A stretch of 64,000 bases of DNA from Halanaerobiales bacterium (GTDB lineage: Bacteria; Bacillota; Halanaerobiia; Halanaerobiales; DTU029), in contig JARRCS010000001.1 of assembly GCA_029981855.1 (NCBI GenBank), positions 172,566 through 236,565 on the forward strand, in the 5' to 3' direction. The notes beneath the pieces were generated by a model that did not search any database, was not told the DNA's origin, and saw only the letters and a program-made list of their open reading frames with translations. Below are positions 44,454 through 53,904 of this stretch, piece by piece. The position numbers and the translations under genes were made by a program. The number at the start of each line of letters is the position of its first letter. The stretch's first letter is position 1.

Positions 44454-45953
44454 GTGGGGCTTTTAGGATTAGATATAGGTACAACCGGATGTAAGGCAAC
44501 TATTTTTGATTATCAGGGAAATGTCCGGGCAACTGCTTACAGGGAATATGCCCTGGAAAATCCAAGACCAGGCTGGGAGGAATTAAACCCTGATAAGGTC
44601 TGGCAATCCGTAAAGGAGGTAATAAAAGAGTCGGTTAGTGGGTATCGGGGGACTGAGATTAAAGCCATTAGCGTTTCTTCCTTCGGTGAAGCGGCTGTCC
44701 CGGTAGATAGGAAAGGAAATATTCTACATAACAGTATTATGTATGTTGATAAGAGGGGTGAAGAGGAGGTTGGTTATCTAAGGGAAAAGCTCGGTGAGGA
44801 GAAGGTTCTGCAGATTACCGGAGCTGCCATTCATCCCATGTATTCTATTGGTAAGCTGATGTGGCTGAAAGAACACCACTGCGATGTCTATCAGAAAACC
44901 TGGAAGTTCCTTCTTTATGCCGAATTTATCCTTTATAAACTGGGAGCTGCCCCCTGTATAAACTATACACTGGCTGCCAGAACCCTGGCTTTTGATGTCA
45001 CGAAATTGGAATGGTCTGACGAGATATTGGACTGTGCCGGGATCGATAAGGACAAGCTACCGGAACCAGTGCAGTCAGGAACCGTAGTTGGTGAAGTCTC
45101 TAAAACCATCGCTGAGGAGCTCGGCCTGCCCCAGGGTGTTTTACTGGTTGCCGGTGGACATGATCAGCCCTGTGCTGCCCTGGGTGCCGGGATAATCAGG
45201 AGTCACCTTGCGGTGGATGGAATGGGTACCACCGAGTGTATCACCCCTGCCTTTGACAGGCCCATCATTTCTGATAAGATGGCTGAATCTAATTTTGTCT
45301 GCGTTCCCCATGTAAAGGAGGATATGTATGTTACCTATGCCTTTACTTTTACCGGGGGTAGTATACTGAAGTGGTATCGCAATAATTTTGGCTTTGAAGA
45401 GAGGCAGGAGGCGGAAAAGAAGGGACTTGATGTTTATGATCTTCTGATCGGGAAGGCCGCTAAGGAGCCAACGGATATATTTATCTTACCCTATTTCGCC
45501 GGAACCGGAACCCCCTATATGGATACCGGGGCCACCGGGATGATTCTGGGACTGACCCAGGAAACCACTAAAGGTGAGGTTATCAGGGCGATCCTGGAAG
45601 GAATCACTTATGAAATGGTGTTCAACCTGGAGTGTTTAGAGCGGGCAGGTATAGAGATAGAGGAACTGAGGGCAGTTGGCGGAGGAGCAAAATCAGAGTT
45701 CTGGTTGCAGCTTAAGGCTGATATGATGGGGAAAAAGGTTGTCTCCCTGAATGTATCTGAGGCCGGCACCCTGGCAGTTGCTATGCTCGCCGGAACCGCC
45801 AGCGGTGTTTATAAATCCCTGGAGGATGCGGTAGATAAACTCGTAAAGGTTAAAAAAGAGTTTTATCCCGATGAAAAGCTCCATCAGATATATATGGAGA
45901 AGTATCAGACATATAAGAAGATTTATCCGGCATTAAAAGAAATTATGCAGTGA
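44454..45953 (+). CDS. FGGY-family sugar kinase (xylulokinase-like)
   Basis: 499 residues, two actin-like domains. LGLDIGTTGCKATIFDYQGN is the phosphate 1 loop; GGHDQPCAALGAG, DGMGTTECI and the C-terminal AVGGGAKSEFWLQLKADMMG are typical of FGGY kinases. Xylulokinase is the nearest by memory but the substrate could be another keto- or polyol sugar. The start is GTG 44454 behind AAAGGAGGTTATCCT. It lies in a two-gene operon with a PfkB kinase, 32 bases downstream. Confidence 0.85.
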   Translation: MGLLGLDIGTTGCKATIFDYQGNVRATAYREYALENPRPGWEELNPDKVWQSVKEVIKESVSGYRGTEIKAISVSSFGEAAVPVDRKGNILHNSIMYVDKRGEEEVGYLREKLGEEKVLQITGAAIHPMYSIGKLMWLKEHHCDVYQKTWKFLLYAEFILYKLGAAPCINYTLAARTLAFDVTKLEWSDEILDCAGIDKDKLPEPVQSGTVVGEVSKTIAEELGLPQGVLLVAGGHDQPCAALGAGIIRSHLAVDGMGTTECITPAFDRPIISDKMAESNFVCVPHVKEDMYVTYAFTFTGGSILKWYRNNFGFEERQEAEKKGLDVYDLLIGKAAKEPTDIFILPYFAGTGTPYMDTGATGMILGLTQETTKGEVIRAILEGITYEMVFNLECLERAGIEIEELRAVGGGAKSEFWLQLKADMMGKKVVSLNVSEAGTLAVAMLAGTASGVYKSLEDAVDKLVKVKKEFYPDEKLHQIYMEKYQTYKKIYPALKEIMQ

Positions 45954-45985
45954 GGTAGGCATTAATTTAAAGAGGGAGTGATAAG

Positions 45986-47134
45986 ATGAAGATAGCAGTT
46001 GCCGGACATATCTGTCTGGATATTATACCGGAATGGAACAGGGGAGGAATAGAGTCAATTATTCCCGGTCAACTCCTGGAAATGGATGGTATTACGTTTT
46101 CAACAGGTGGGGCCGTTGCCAATACAGGTCTTGCTCTAACAAAACTCGGGATAGATACTACTCTGGTAGGTAAGATCGGTGATGATGCCCTTGGGTCGAT
46201 TATCCTGGATGTCCTGCAGGAGGTAAAAGAAGATATTACCGGGAATATGATTATAAGTCAGGGGGAAACTTCATCATATACCATAGTCCTGAATCCACCC
46301 GATACCGATCGGATATTTCTGCATTTTCCGGGTCCTAACCAAACCTTTAAGGCTGATGATATCACCTATGCAGATCTCGAGGGTATAGATATCTTCCACT
46401 TTGGTTACCCACCCATCTTAAAGCAGTTTTATGAGAGTAGTGAGCTGGTCAGAATGATGAAACGGGTCCGGGAGATGGGTATTATAACCAGCCTGGATAT
46501 GTCTCTGCCCGATCCCGAGTCTCCGGCGGGAAAACTTGACTGGCAGGAGTACTTAAAAAATGTTTTACCCTATGTTGATCTCTTTCTACCCAGTATAGAT
46601 GAACTGCTCTATATGCTAGATACCGGAGTACAGGATTTTATGAATAAAGATGGTAGTCTTAATATAGCACTGTTAGCAGAAATAGGAAATAAGCTCCTGG
46701 AATGGGGGGCAAGGGTGGTTGCCATTAAACTCGGTGATCAGGGATTATACCTCCGGACTGGTAATTTAACTAATTCTGTAGGCGGTAAGGAGGATAACCC
46801 TCTATTAAAATTGGCCGACCCTGAGAAATGGTCCAATAGACAGATTTTATCTCCCTGTTTTTCCACTAAAGTAGTGGGAACGACAGGTGCAGGAGATACT
46901 ACTATTGCCGGATTCCTGGGTAAATTTCTGGAAGGGGTGACTCCGGAGGAGGTAGTAACCGTAGCAACCGCTGTTGGTGCTTTCAGTGTAGAGGCAGTAG
47001 ACGCCACCGGCGGTATTAAACCGCTGTCGGAGGTAAATCAGAGGCTGGAAAAGGGCTGGAACCGTTTGCCTGTCAAGATTAAAGATGAGGCCTGGAGATA
47101 TGACGGTGAATCAGGTCTGTGGATTCGGGAATAA
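45986..47134 (+). CDS. PfkB-family sugar kinase
   Basis: 382 residues. N-terminal STGGAVANTGLALTKLGI and the C-terminal anion-hole motif TTGAGDTTIAGFLGKFL of ribokinase/PfkB enzymes. Longer than a typical ribokinase by about 60 residues, with an insert near 250-290 and a C-terminal extension. It is paired with the FGGY kinase, so the two may phosphorylate the same sugar in turn or act on related ones; the cluster has no transporter or isomerase to decide. Confidence 0.85.
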   Translation: MKIAVAGHICLDIIPEWNRGGIESIIPGQLLEMDGITFSTGGAVANTGLALTKLGIDTTLVGKIGDDALGSIILDVLQEVKEDITGNMIISQGETSSYTIVLNPPDTDRIFLHFPGPNQTFKADDITYADLEGIDIFHFGYPPILKQFYESSELVRMMKRVREMGIITSLDMSLPDPESPAGKLDWQEYLKNVLPYVDLFLPSIDELLYMLDTGVQDFMNKDGSLNIALLAEIGNKLLEWGARVVAIKLGDQGLYLRTGNLTNSVGGKEDNPLLKLADPEKWSNRQILSPCFSTKVVGTTGAGDTTIAGFLGKFLEGVTPEEVVTVATAVGAFSVEAVDATGGIKPLSEVNQRLEKGWNRLPVKIKDEAWRYDGESGLWIRE

Positions 47135-47186
47135 TTTGATTTCTTGAGTTTAATCTATGCTTTTAGCCTTTTAATTATCTTGAATT

Positions 47187-47211
47187 AGCTCCCTTTAGGG
47201 GAGCTTTTTTA
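47187..47211 (+). terminator. Terminator of the sugar kinase operon
   Basis: AGCTCCC pairs with GGGAGCT, followed by TTTTTT. Confidence 0.85.
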
Positions 47212-47441
47212 GCTTAAATCTACCTTGATTATTCTTTGAAGAAACAATCATTTTCAAAGGACTGAAAATTAAAAATAAAAAAACTTTAATATAAAAGCAG
47301 GAATTTTTGAATCTGTATAGCTATATATTTAGATCAATGTATACATAACATAAATCTTACATTATATATTAGTACCTGGTTCGTTACTGCAAACTAAAAA
47401 GGGAGATATAACAATGCTCGGTGGAGTAGCATATAATGTAG

Positions 47442-47771
47442 AAGACCGGGACTTTTGTCAAATATCATATCTGCGGGGATGCAGCCCACCTGCTTGAAGA
47501 GATCAGGGAAATGAAGGCCAATATCGTTAATATCGACCAAAAGGTGGATCTACGGAAGGCCTGTGAAGTGCTAGATACAACCTGTATTAAAGGAAATCTT
47601 GACCCGACCGGCCTGCTCTTAAAAGGAACCCCGGAGGAGATTAAAGAGGAGGCCGGAAGATGTATTAAAATTGGCGGCCGGGGATATATTTTGAGTCCCG
47701 GCTGTGAACTGTCCCGGGATACACCTTATGAAAACCTGAAGGCCCTGGTAGAAGCAGCAAGAATTTATTAG
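47442..47771 (+). pseudogene. C-terminal remnant of a UroD/MtaA-family methyltransferase
   Basis: 110 codons after an in-frame TAG (47439-47441). The translation contains VKYHICGDAAHLLEEIREMK, VNIDQKVDL, CIKGNLDPTGLLLKGTPEEI and GYILSPGCELSRDTPYENLK, the last third of uroporphyrinogen-decarboxylase-like methyl-corrinoid methyltransferases (about 340 residues). The N-terminal two thirds are missing. It starts shortly after a ribosome-site-like AAAGGGAGATA. A short functional protein is unlikely. Confidence 0.8.
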
Positions 47772-47830
47772 TACTAAAGAACTGTATAAGCTTTGATAGA
47801 AGATAAAAAGTACATAGTAAACCGAACTGC

Positions 47831-47860
47831 CCACAGGTGTAATGCCTGTGGATATTTTTT
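47831..47860 (+). terminator. Terminator after the UroD remnant
   Basis: CCACAGG pairs with CCTGTGG, followed by ATATTTTTT. Confidence 0.8.
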
Positions 47861-48102
47861 CCTGAGATATATGTACATTTTGCAAGGAATTATCCGAAAT
47901 TTACTTTTACCACCCAGTTATTATTTTCCGAAAAATTTTATCAGGTATAATTAACAGTTATGATTTCTAATTTTACAGGCAGGATTTATAACCTTAGTTC
48001 CAGAAATATAAAAATATTACTCCTCCAACTAATTGACATTCCCGAACAAATGTATTAAAATAATAGAGATTACAGATATATATTTACATATATCAAAGGG
48101 GG

Positions 48103-48200
48103 TTTAAAGAATAAATTGGCCTTCAGCTATAATATTCAATAAACGAAATTTATTAATGCCGGCACCTATGTTATCCATATTATATAGTTGCCTGGACATT
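48103..48200 (+). repeat. Two-hairpin intergenic repeat, copy C
   Basis: Stem 1: AATAAATT 48110-48117 with AATTTATT 48147-48154; against copy A the C-G pair has become T-A on both sides. Stem 2: GGCACCTATGTTAT 48161-48174 with the matching arm ending GTTGCC at 48192, imperfect. Apart from this repeat, the terminator at 47831 and the short frame at 48231, the non-coding stretch 47772-48285 shows nothing I recognise. Confidence 0.72.
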
Positions 48201-48230
48201 AAAATTAGACCGACAGAAAGGAGGAAACCT

Positions 48231-48269
48231 GTGAAAAAATCCGATAATCTTAAGATTATATGGATTTGA
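48231..48269 (+). CDS. Possible 12-residue leader peptide before sbcD
   Basis: GTG behind the strong site AAAGGAGGAAACCT, encoding MKKSDNLKIIWI and a TGA 16 bases before the sbcD start. The ribosome site is better than that of sbcD itself. It could couple translation or be a decayed gene start. Confidence 0.4.
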   Translation: MKKSDNLKIIWI

Positions 48270-48285
48270 GTAGCAGGAGACTTAA

Positions 48286-49491
48286 GTGCGATTACTACAT
48301 ACAGCCGACTGGCACCTCGGCAAGCATCTCGAGGGACAGAGTAGACTTAAGGAGCAGGAAGATTTTATCGATGAGCTGGTTGAGATTGCTGATGAGCACA
48401 ATGTCGAGCTGATTCTGGTCAGCGGGGATATCTATGATACCTTTAATCCCCCGGCAGAGGCGGAGAAGTTATTCTTCCGGGCCATGAAGGATCTTTCCCG
48501 GGATGGCGAGAGAGTAATTATTATTGTTTCCGGGAATCACGATAGCCCGGACAGGTTAATGGCCTCCTACCCGCTTGCCTATAATCAGGGAATAATTATC
48601 CTGGGTACTCCGCAGTCAAGTGTGGTTCCGGGAAGGATAGGGAAGCATGAAATAGTTGACGGCGGGAGGGGGTTTCTAGAGCTTGAAATTAACAGTGAGC
48701 GGGTGGTTATCCTCACTTTACCCTTCCCTTCTGAAAAGAGGCTTAATCAGGTTTTAAGCGAATCGAGTGAAGAGCGGGAGCTCCAGCAAAAATACTCGGT
48801 GAAGGTCGGGGAGATCTTCAGCGAGCTGGAGTCAAAATTCAGGGATGATACGATTAATATCGCCATCAGCCACCTTTTTGTTGCCGGGGGTGATACCTGT
48901 AAATCGGAGAGGCCAATTCATGTCGGCGGCGGACTGACCGTCCACAGTGAGCACCTGCCTGAACGCTCGCAGTATACTGCCCTCGGTCATCTGCATCGCT
49001 GTCAGACAGCCAGCAAAGTCCGGAATGCTTATTATGCCGGCTCACCCCTCCAGTACAGTGTCAGTGAGATTGGCTACAGCAAGTGTGTCCTGCTGGTTGA
49101 TCTGGAACCCGGTAATGAGCCGGTAATTGAAGAGATAAAATTGAGAAATAGAAAACCGATCGAGGTCTGGGAAGTGGACGGAATTGAGAATGCCCTTAAG
49201 AAATGCAAAGAAAACAGCGGCCGTTCTGTCTGGGCCTACCTGAGAATTAAAACCGACCGTACCCTCCTCCAGACAGAGATAAAGGAAATCAAAAAGATCA
49301 AGCCGGATATCTTAAGTATTATCCCGGTAATATCCGGGGAGACGGAGGAGGATGAGGAGGTTGCGGGCTTTGAAGAGAAAGACATCATCGAGTTATTCCA
49401 GGAGTTTTATAAAAAGACTAAAGAGGTAGAACCAGATGAAGAGGTGCTCAGGATGTTTGCCTTAATAGTCAATGGAAAGGATGTTCAGTAG
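48286..49491 (+). CDS. sbcD: Exonuclease subunit SbcD (Mre11-like)
   Basis: 401 residues. Phosphoesterase motifs LHTADWHLGKHLEG, LVSGDIYDTFNPP, VSGNHDSPDRL, ISHLFVAGG and ALGHLHRCQ bind two manganese ions. With SbcC it forms the ATP-dependent nuclease that opens hairpins and processes DNA ends. The start is GTG 48286 behind GCAGGAGAC. Its stop overlaps the GTG of sbcC by one base. Confidence 0.95.
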   Translation: MRLLHTADWHLGKHLEGQSRLKEQEDFIDELVEIADEHNVELILVSGDIYDTFNPPAEAEKLFFRAMKDLSRDGERVIIIVSGNHDSPDRLMASYPLAYNQGIIILGTPQSSVVPGRIGKHEIVDGGRGFLELEINSERVVILTLPFPSEKRLNQVLSESSEERELQQKYSVKVGEIFSELESKFRDDTINIAISHLFVAGGDTCKSERPIHVGGGLTVHSEHLPERSQYTALGHLHRCQTASKVRNAYYAGSPLQYSVSEIGYSKCVLLVDLEPGNEPVIEEIKLRNRKPIEVWEVDGIENALKKCKENSGRSVWAYLRIKTDRTLLQTEIKEIKKIKPDILSIIPVISGETEEDEEVAGFEEKDIIELFQEFYKKTKEVEPDEEVLRMFALIVNGKDVQ

Positions 49492-52400
49492 TGAGGCCAA
49501 AGATTTTAAAAATAGCGGGATTAAATAGTTTTATAGAGGAGGAAATAATTGATTTTACCAGGCTGACCGGTAAGGGATTATTCGGGATCTTCGGTCCAAC
49601 GGGGAGCGGAAAGTCCAGCATCCTCGATGCGATTACTATGGCCCTCTATGGTAGGATCTCCCGTGGTACTACTGAGTTCATCAATACCGAGTGTAATGAG
49701 CTTTATGTCTATTTTGAATTTGAAATGTGCCGGAAGGAGAGGAATATCTACCGCGTTGAGAGGAAGATTAAACAGAAGGGGGACGGCGGCTATCTAACCA
49801 CCCTCTGCCGGCTGGTCTGTAAGGAGAATGGTAGGGAGAGAATTTATGATAAGGTCGGTGAAGTCAATGAGGCTATTGAAGAGATTATCGGTCTGAACCA
49901 TGACGATTTTGTCAGGTCGATCGTCCTACCCCAAGGTAAGTTCAGCGAGTTTCTGAAATTGAAGAATAAACCCCGGCGGGACATGCTGGAGCGGATTCTG
50001 GGTATGGAGGAGTTCGGCAAGACCCTGCTGGAGAAGATAAAAGAAGCCCAGGATAGGAGGAAGAGCCGGATAACCAACCTCGACGGAGCACTGAGTAAAT
50101 ATGAAGATGTAGCTGAAGAGAAATTAAATGCTGATAAAGAACTGTTAAATGAACTGGAGGAAAAACTTAAGGAGGTTAAGGAAAAACTTAAGGAGACGGC
50201 GGAGAAATACGAAGAATACAGGGATATCTGGAAGGCCCAGCAGTCTCTGAATGAGTATGGTAAGAAAAGAGAAAAGCTGGCAGAACGGGGAGATGAGATA
50301 GCTAAAAAGGAGAAGAAACTGGATAAAGGTAAGAAAGCAAAGGCAATCAAGCCCTTTCTTCTAAGATACGAGCAGGATACGGAAGACCGGGAGGCGCTGC
50401 TTAAACAGAGAGCCAGCCTGGCACAGGAGATAGATGATCTTGAAATAAAGGTAAAGCAACTTGATGAAGAATATGCTGAGGTTATAGAGGAAAAAGAGAG
50501 GCAGATACCGAAACTGGCCAGGATCATAGGTGAGATCGGGGAGGCTAGAAAACTCAGGGAAGTTAATCAGGGTATCGTCGATTCTCTGAATAAAAAAGAA
50601 AGTGAGCTTAAGGACTGTACCGAACAGCTGGAAAGCTTAAGAAAAGATGAAAATGAGCTGAAGGATAATTTAGACATTATGAAAGAGGCTCTGGAGGAAA
50701 AAGAAGACCTAATTGCAAAGCTTAAAATTCCCTCAGAATTGAGAAAAATAGTCATACAGGGGCGGGAACTTGAACGGAGCTATCAGGAAAAGAAGAAAAT
50801 ACTCGAGGAACTTTTTACCCGGAAAGAAGATATCCGGAAGAAGATAGATACTACGGAGGATGAGTTAGAAGAGAAGGAGAACAAGCTCAAAGATCTGGAG
50901 GGGAATATCGCTGAATATAAAGGAAAGCTGAAAGTGCTGGTCCAAAACAGCCCGAAGGATGAAGAGGCAATCTACAAAGAGAAGGCAGCCCTGGATAAGA
51001 TGAAGAGGGTAAGGGAAGATTACCTGAAGAACAGGGAAAAATACCTGGAAGCAGAGAAAAACCTACGGGAGAAAGTTGCTGCCGGAGCTGAACTTGAGCG
51101 CCAGCTAAAGGAAGTTCAGCAAAAATTGCATCCCGCTGAGGAGAGATATGAGGAGTTAGCAGCGGAGATCAGGCAGATCGAGAGGCAGAATCTGGCCGCT
51201 ATCCTTGCCAGGGACCTGAAGGATGAGAAGCCCTGTCCTGTCTGCGGTTCAACCCACCACCCTCTTCCTGCCGGGCAACCGGAGGAGGATCTGGACGGGC
51301 TTGAGCAACAAAAGAAAGAATTAGAAGAAGAGATTGACAGGTTGAAAAACAAAAAGAATAAACTCGAAACAGAGCTTAGGGTTATTAACAATGATATAGA
51401 GCGGTATCAGGGTGAAAAGAGGGATTATCAAAAAGAGATAAATGGTATAGAATATGAAGAGCTGGAAAAGGAGATAGCGGAACTCGAGAAATCGATTTTT
51501 AGTGAGACCACCAGGTTGAAAGAGTGGAAGGAAAAAAAGGAAGAGCTTGAAGATAAGCTGAAGGTACTGGATAAAGATAGACAGGATATAACAGGGGAGA
51601 TTATCAGGCTGAAAGAGAGTCATAAAAAAGACAGGGAGTCTTTACAGGAGGTTAATGAAGAAATCGACCGGATCGGAGGGGACTTTGCTGATCTAGAGAA
51701 AAAATACCTGTTATTAAAGGAAGAGGCCGGTATTGAAGATTTTGCCGTAAAGAGTAGCGAGATTGAGAAGGATGATCAGCAGAGTGAAAAACTGGAAAGG
51801 GAATTAAAGGACCTTCAGGCCGGCAGGGAGGAATTAATTACAAAACTGGAAGAAAAGAGGGAAGAGATTAATAAACTCACCAGGGATATAGAGATCTTAA
51901 AACAGAAGATAAAAACAGATAAAGAGAGGCTGGCCGAAAATGAGGATATGATCAAGGAAAAGATCGGTGAGAAGGATCCTGATGATTATCTTAAGGAGAT
52001 AGAGGAGAAAAAGAAGGCACTCCTTTCTGCTGAGAAGAAAAAGAAGGAGAAACTTGAGGAGACTAAAAATGATCTGGCAGGTAAAAAAGAAGAGAGAACC
52101 GGGATTTTTAAGACCCTGGAAAAATTGGAGAAGGGTATAAGGGAGACAGAGAAATACCTGAAGGAGAAAATAGAGGAATACGGCTTTTCGTCGATTGCCG
52201 CAGCCCGGGAATATCTGCTTGCTGATGATGAACTGGAGAGTCTACAGCAGGAACTAGATCAGTTTAATGATGAGAAGAAAGAGGTAATGGTGAATATCAA
52301 CCGGATTAAAGGGGAACTAAACGGCAGGTCAATCACCGAAAAGGAATGGAGGGAGCTGGAGGAGACAAAGACCCATCTGGAGAAACAACAGACCGAACTG

Positions 52401-53012
52401 ATTGGTAATGTTGCCGCTAAAGGGGAAAGCATCAAGAAGATGCAGGATGACCTTAAGAAAAAGAAGGCACTGACCGGGGAAAAGGAAGTACTGGAACATG
52501 AACTTGCTTTAATCAAGGATATCTATGATCTGGTCGGAGCGAATAAGTTCGTCGAGTTTGTTGCCATCCGCCAGCTTCAGTATATTGTCCGGGAAGCGTC
52601 TAAAAGGTTGATGGAGATTACCAACAATAGGTACCAGCTGGAGCTGGACTCGCAGGGAGAGTTTGTAATCTGTGATAATTATAATGGCGGGGTCAGGAGA
52701 GACTGCAATACCCTTTCCGGCGGTGAAACATTTTTAACCTCACTCTCGCTGGCCCTGGCCCTTTCATCACAGATCCAGCTCAAGAGAAGTTCGAATATGG
52801 AATTCTTTTTTCTTGATGAAGGTTTTGGAACACTCGATGCCAACCTGCTGGATATTGTCATGAGTTCTCTGGAACAGCTCCGGCAGGAAAACCTGATCGT
52901 AGGAATCATCAGCCATGTGGAGGAGCTAAAAGACAGGGTTCCCGTTAAATTAATGGTTAAACCGGCCGAAGCCGGTGTTCACGGCACCAGGGTGCAGATT
53001 GAATACTCTTAA
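49491..53012 (+). CDS. sbcC: Exonuclease subunit SbcC (Rad50-like)
   Basis: 1173 residues. N-terminal Walker A GIFGPTGSGKSSILDAIT, two long coiled-coil arms meeting at a zinc hook CPVCGSTHH (C582, C585), and C-terminal signature TLSGGETFLTSLSLALALSS with Walker B FFFLDEGFGTLD. Full-length. The coiled coil gives very Lys/Glu-rich composition, which produces many long but spurious antisense frames. Translationally coupled to sbcD. Confidence 0.96.
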   Translation: MRPKILKIAGLNSFIEEEIIDFTRLTGKGLFGIFGPTGSGKSSILDAITMALYGRISRGTTEFINTECNELYVYFEFEMCRKERNIYRVERKIKQKGDGGYLTTLCRLVCKENGRERIYDKVGEVNEAIEEIIGLNHDDFVRSIVLPQGKFSEFLKLKNKPRRDMLERILGMEEFGKTLLEKIKEAQDRRKSRITNLDGALSKYEDVAEEKLNADKELLNELEEKLKEVKEKLKETAEKYEEYRDIWKAQQSLNEYGKKREKLAERGDEIAKKEKKLDKGKKAKAIKPFLLRYEQDTEDREALLKQRASLAQEIDDLEIKVKQLDEEYAEVIEEKERQIPKLARIIGEIGEARKLREVNQGIVDSLNKKESELKDCTEQLESLRKDENELKDNLDIMKEALEEKEDLIAKLKIPSELRKIVIQGRELERSYQEKKKILEELFTRKEDIRKKIDTTEDELEEKENKLKDLEGNIAEYKGKLKVLVQNSPKDEEAIYKEKAALDKMKRVREDYLKNREKYLEAEKNLREKVAAGAELERQLKEVQQKLHPAEERYEELAAEIRQIERQNLAAILARDLKDEKPCPVCGSTHHPLPAGQPEEDLDGLEQQKKELEEEIDRLKNKKNKLETELRVINNDIERYQGEKRDYQKEINGIEYEELEKEIAELEKSIFSETTRLKEWKEKKEELEDKLKVLDKDRQDITGEIIRLKESHKKDRESLQEVNEEIDRIGGDFADLEKKYLLLKEEAGIEDFAVKSSEIEKDDQQSEKLERELKDLQAGREELITKLEEKREEINKLTRDIEILKQKIKTDKERLAENEDMIKEKIGEKDPDDYLKEIEEKKKALLSAEKKKKEKLEETKNDLAGKKEERTGIFKTLEKLEKGIRETEKYLKEKIEEYGFSSIAAAREYLLADDELESLQQELDQFNDEKKEVMVNINRIKGELNGRSITEKEWRELEETKTHLEKQQTELIGNVAAKGESIKKMQDDLKKKKALTGEKEVLEHELALIKDIYDLVGANKFVEFVAIRQLQYIVREASKRLMEITNNRYQLELDSQGEFVICDNYNGGVRRDCNTLSGGETFLTSLSLALALSSQIQLKRSSNMEFFFLDEGFGTLDANLLDIVMSSLEQLRQENLIVGIISHVEELKDRVPVKLMVKPAEAGVHGTRVQIEYS

Positions 53013-53110
53013 GTTGCAATTTCACCCCGGAAAACATATTATGATATAATATAGAGGTCAAGAAAAATTATTTATCTCTATTAACTTACTACTGATAAGG
53101 GTGATAAAAT

Positions 53111-53767
53111 ATGTTTATTGTTTTACTTTTTTTATTCAGCCTTTTCTTTTTCCCCTATCTACTGATTCCTTTTTCCCTTTTCTTTTTACTGCTGATCGTT
53201 CTGTTGCCCTTTAAATTTACCTTTGACTCCATTTTTCATCTGATAACCGTCCCCTCGCAGATCTACCGGATTGCCACAAACCCTGTCCTGAGGAAGAACC
53301 ACGGCCTGGAGCATGCCACCGTGAATATTTTAGAAAGAGAATACGGCTACCGGAATCTGGCAGGTTATGCCGAGGAATCTGGTTTTTATATAATTGGAGC
53401 CACTAATATCTGGGCGGTAGAGGAAGCCGCCAGAAAGGGATTGGCTTTGATGAGAAAGGGGTATGGCGACCTGGCCGTCCATAAAAGATGCGGAACCAGT
53501 ATGACGGTGGCCAATTTCGTTTCGGCTGTTATCTTTTTGCTGCTGCTTTTATATACAGGTCATTTCAGTATCTTCAATATGATCATTGCCATAGTTGCAG
53601 CCAATCTTATGGGCCCCTTACTGGGTCAGGTAATACAGAGACGCTTTACGACAACGGCTGATGTTGATGAGATGGAGATAGTTTCCGCCCGTTTTGCTGA
53701 CAGTAACTTCTGGAACCACGCGGTGAAGATTTTTGTTAAGACCAACAGGGTTCCTTATGTTGAATAA
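53111..53767 (+). CDS. DUF6391-like membrane protein
   Basis: 218 residues: two N-terminal hydrophobic segments (residues 1-38), a conserved central segment NPVLRKNHGLEHATVNILER, GYAEESGFYIIGATN and KRCGTSMTVANFV, and two more helices (about 135-175). It matches the DUF6391 family by the HGLEHAT motif; function is unknown. The His/Glu-rich motif near the membrane could bind metal. The start ATG has GGGTGAT upstream. Confidence 0.7.
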   Translation: MFIVLLFLFSLFFFPYLLIPFSLFFLLLIVLLPFKFTFDSIFHLITVPSQIYRIATNPVLRKNHGLEHATVNILEREYGYRNLAGYAEESGFYIIGATNIWAVEEAARKGLALMRKGYGDLAVHKRCGTSMTVANFVSAVIFLLLLLYTGHFSIFNMIIAIVAANLMGPLLGQVIQRRFTTTADVDEMEIVSARFADSNFWNHAVKIFVKTNRVPYVE

Positions 53768-53834
53768 AATTCTTTATATAGAGTGATCCTGCATTTCTGC
53801 CATTCGTGAATGTATAAAAATAGGAGAGTAGGGT

Positions 53835-53864
53835 TTGCTTCTTCCCTGCTAATTTTGATATAAT
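53835..53864 (+). promoter_or_regulatory. Probable thrC promoter
   Basis: TTGCTT 53835-53840 and TATAAT 53859-53864, spacer 18. Confidence 0.55.
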
Positions 53865-53904
53865 TAAGCAAATGAAGTAATCAATGTAGAGAGGATGGAA
53901 CGGA

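Noticed and set aside
49844..50527. Long antisense frame of 227 codons inside sbcC
   Set aside because: Ser-rich mirror of the Lys/Glu-rich coiled coil of SbcC; no ribosome site or family.
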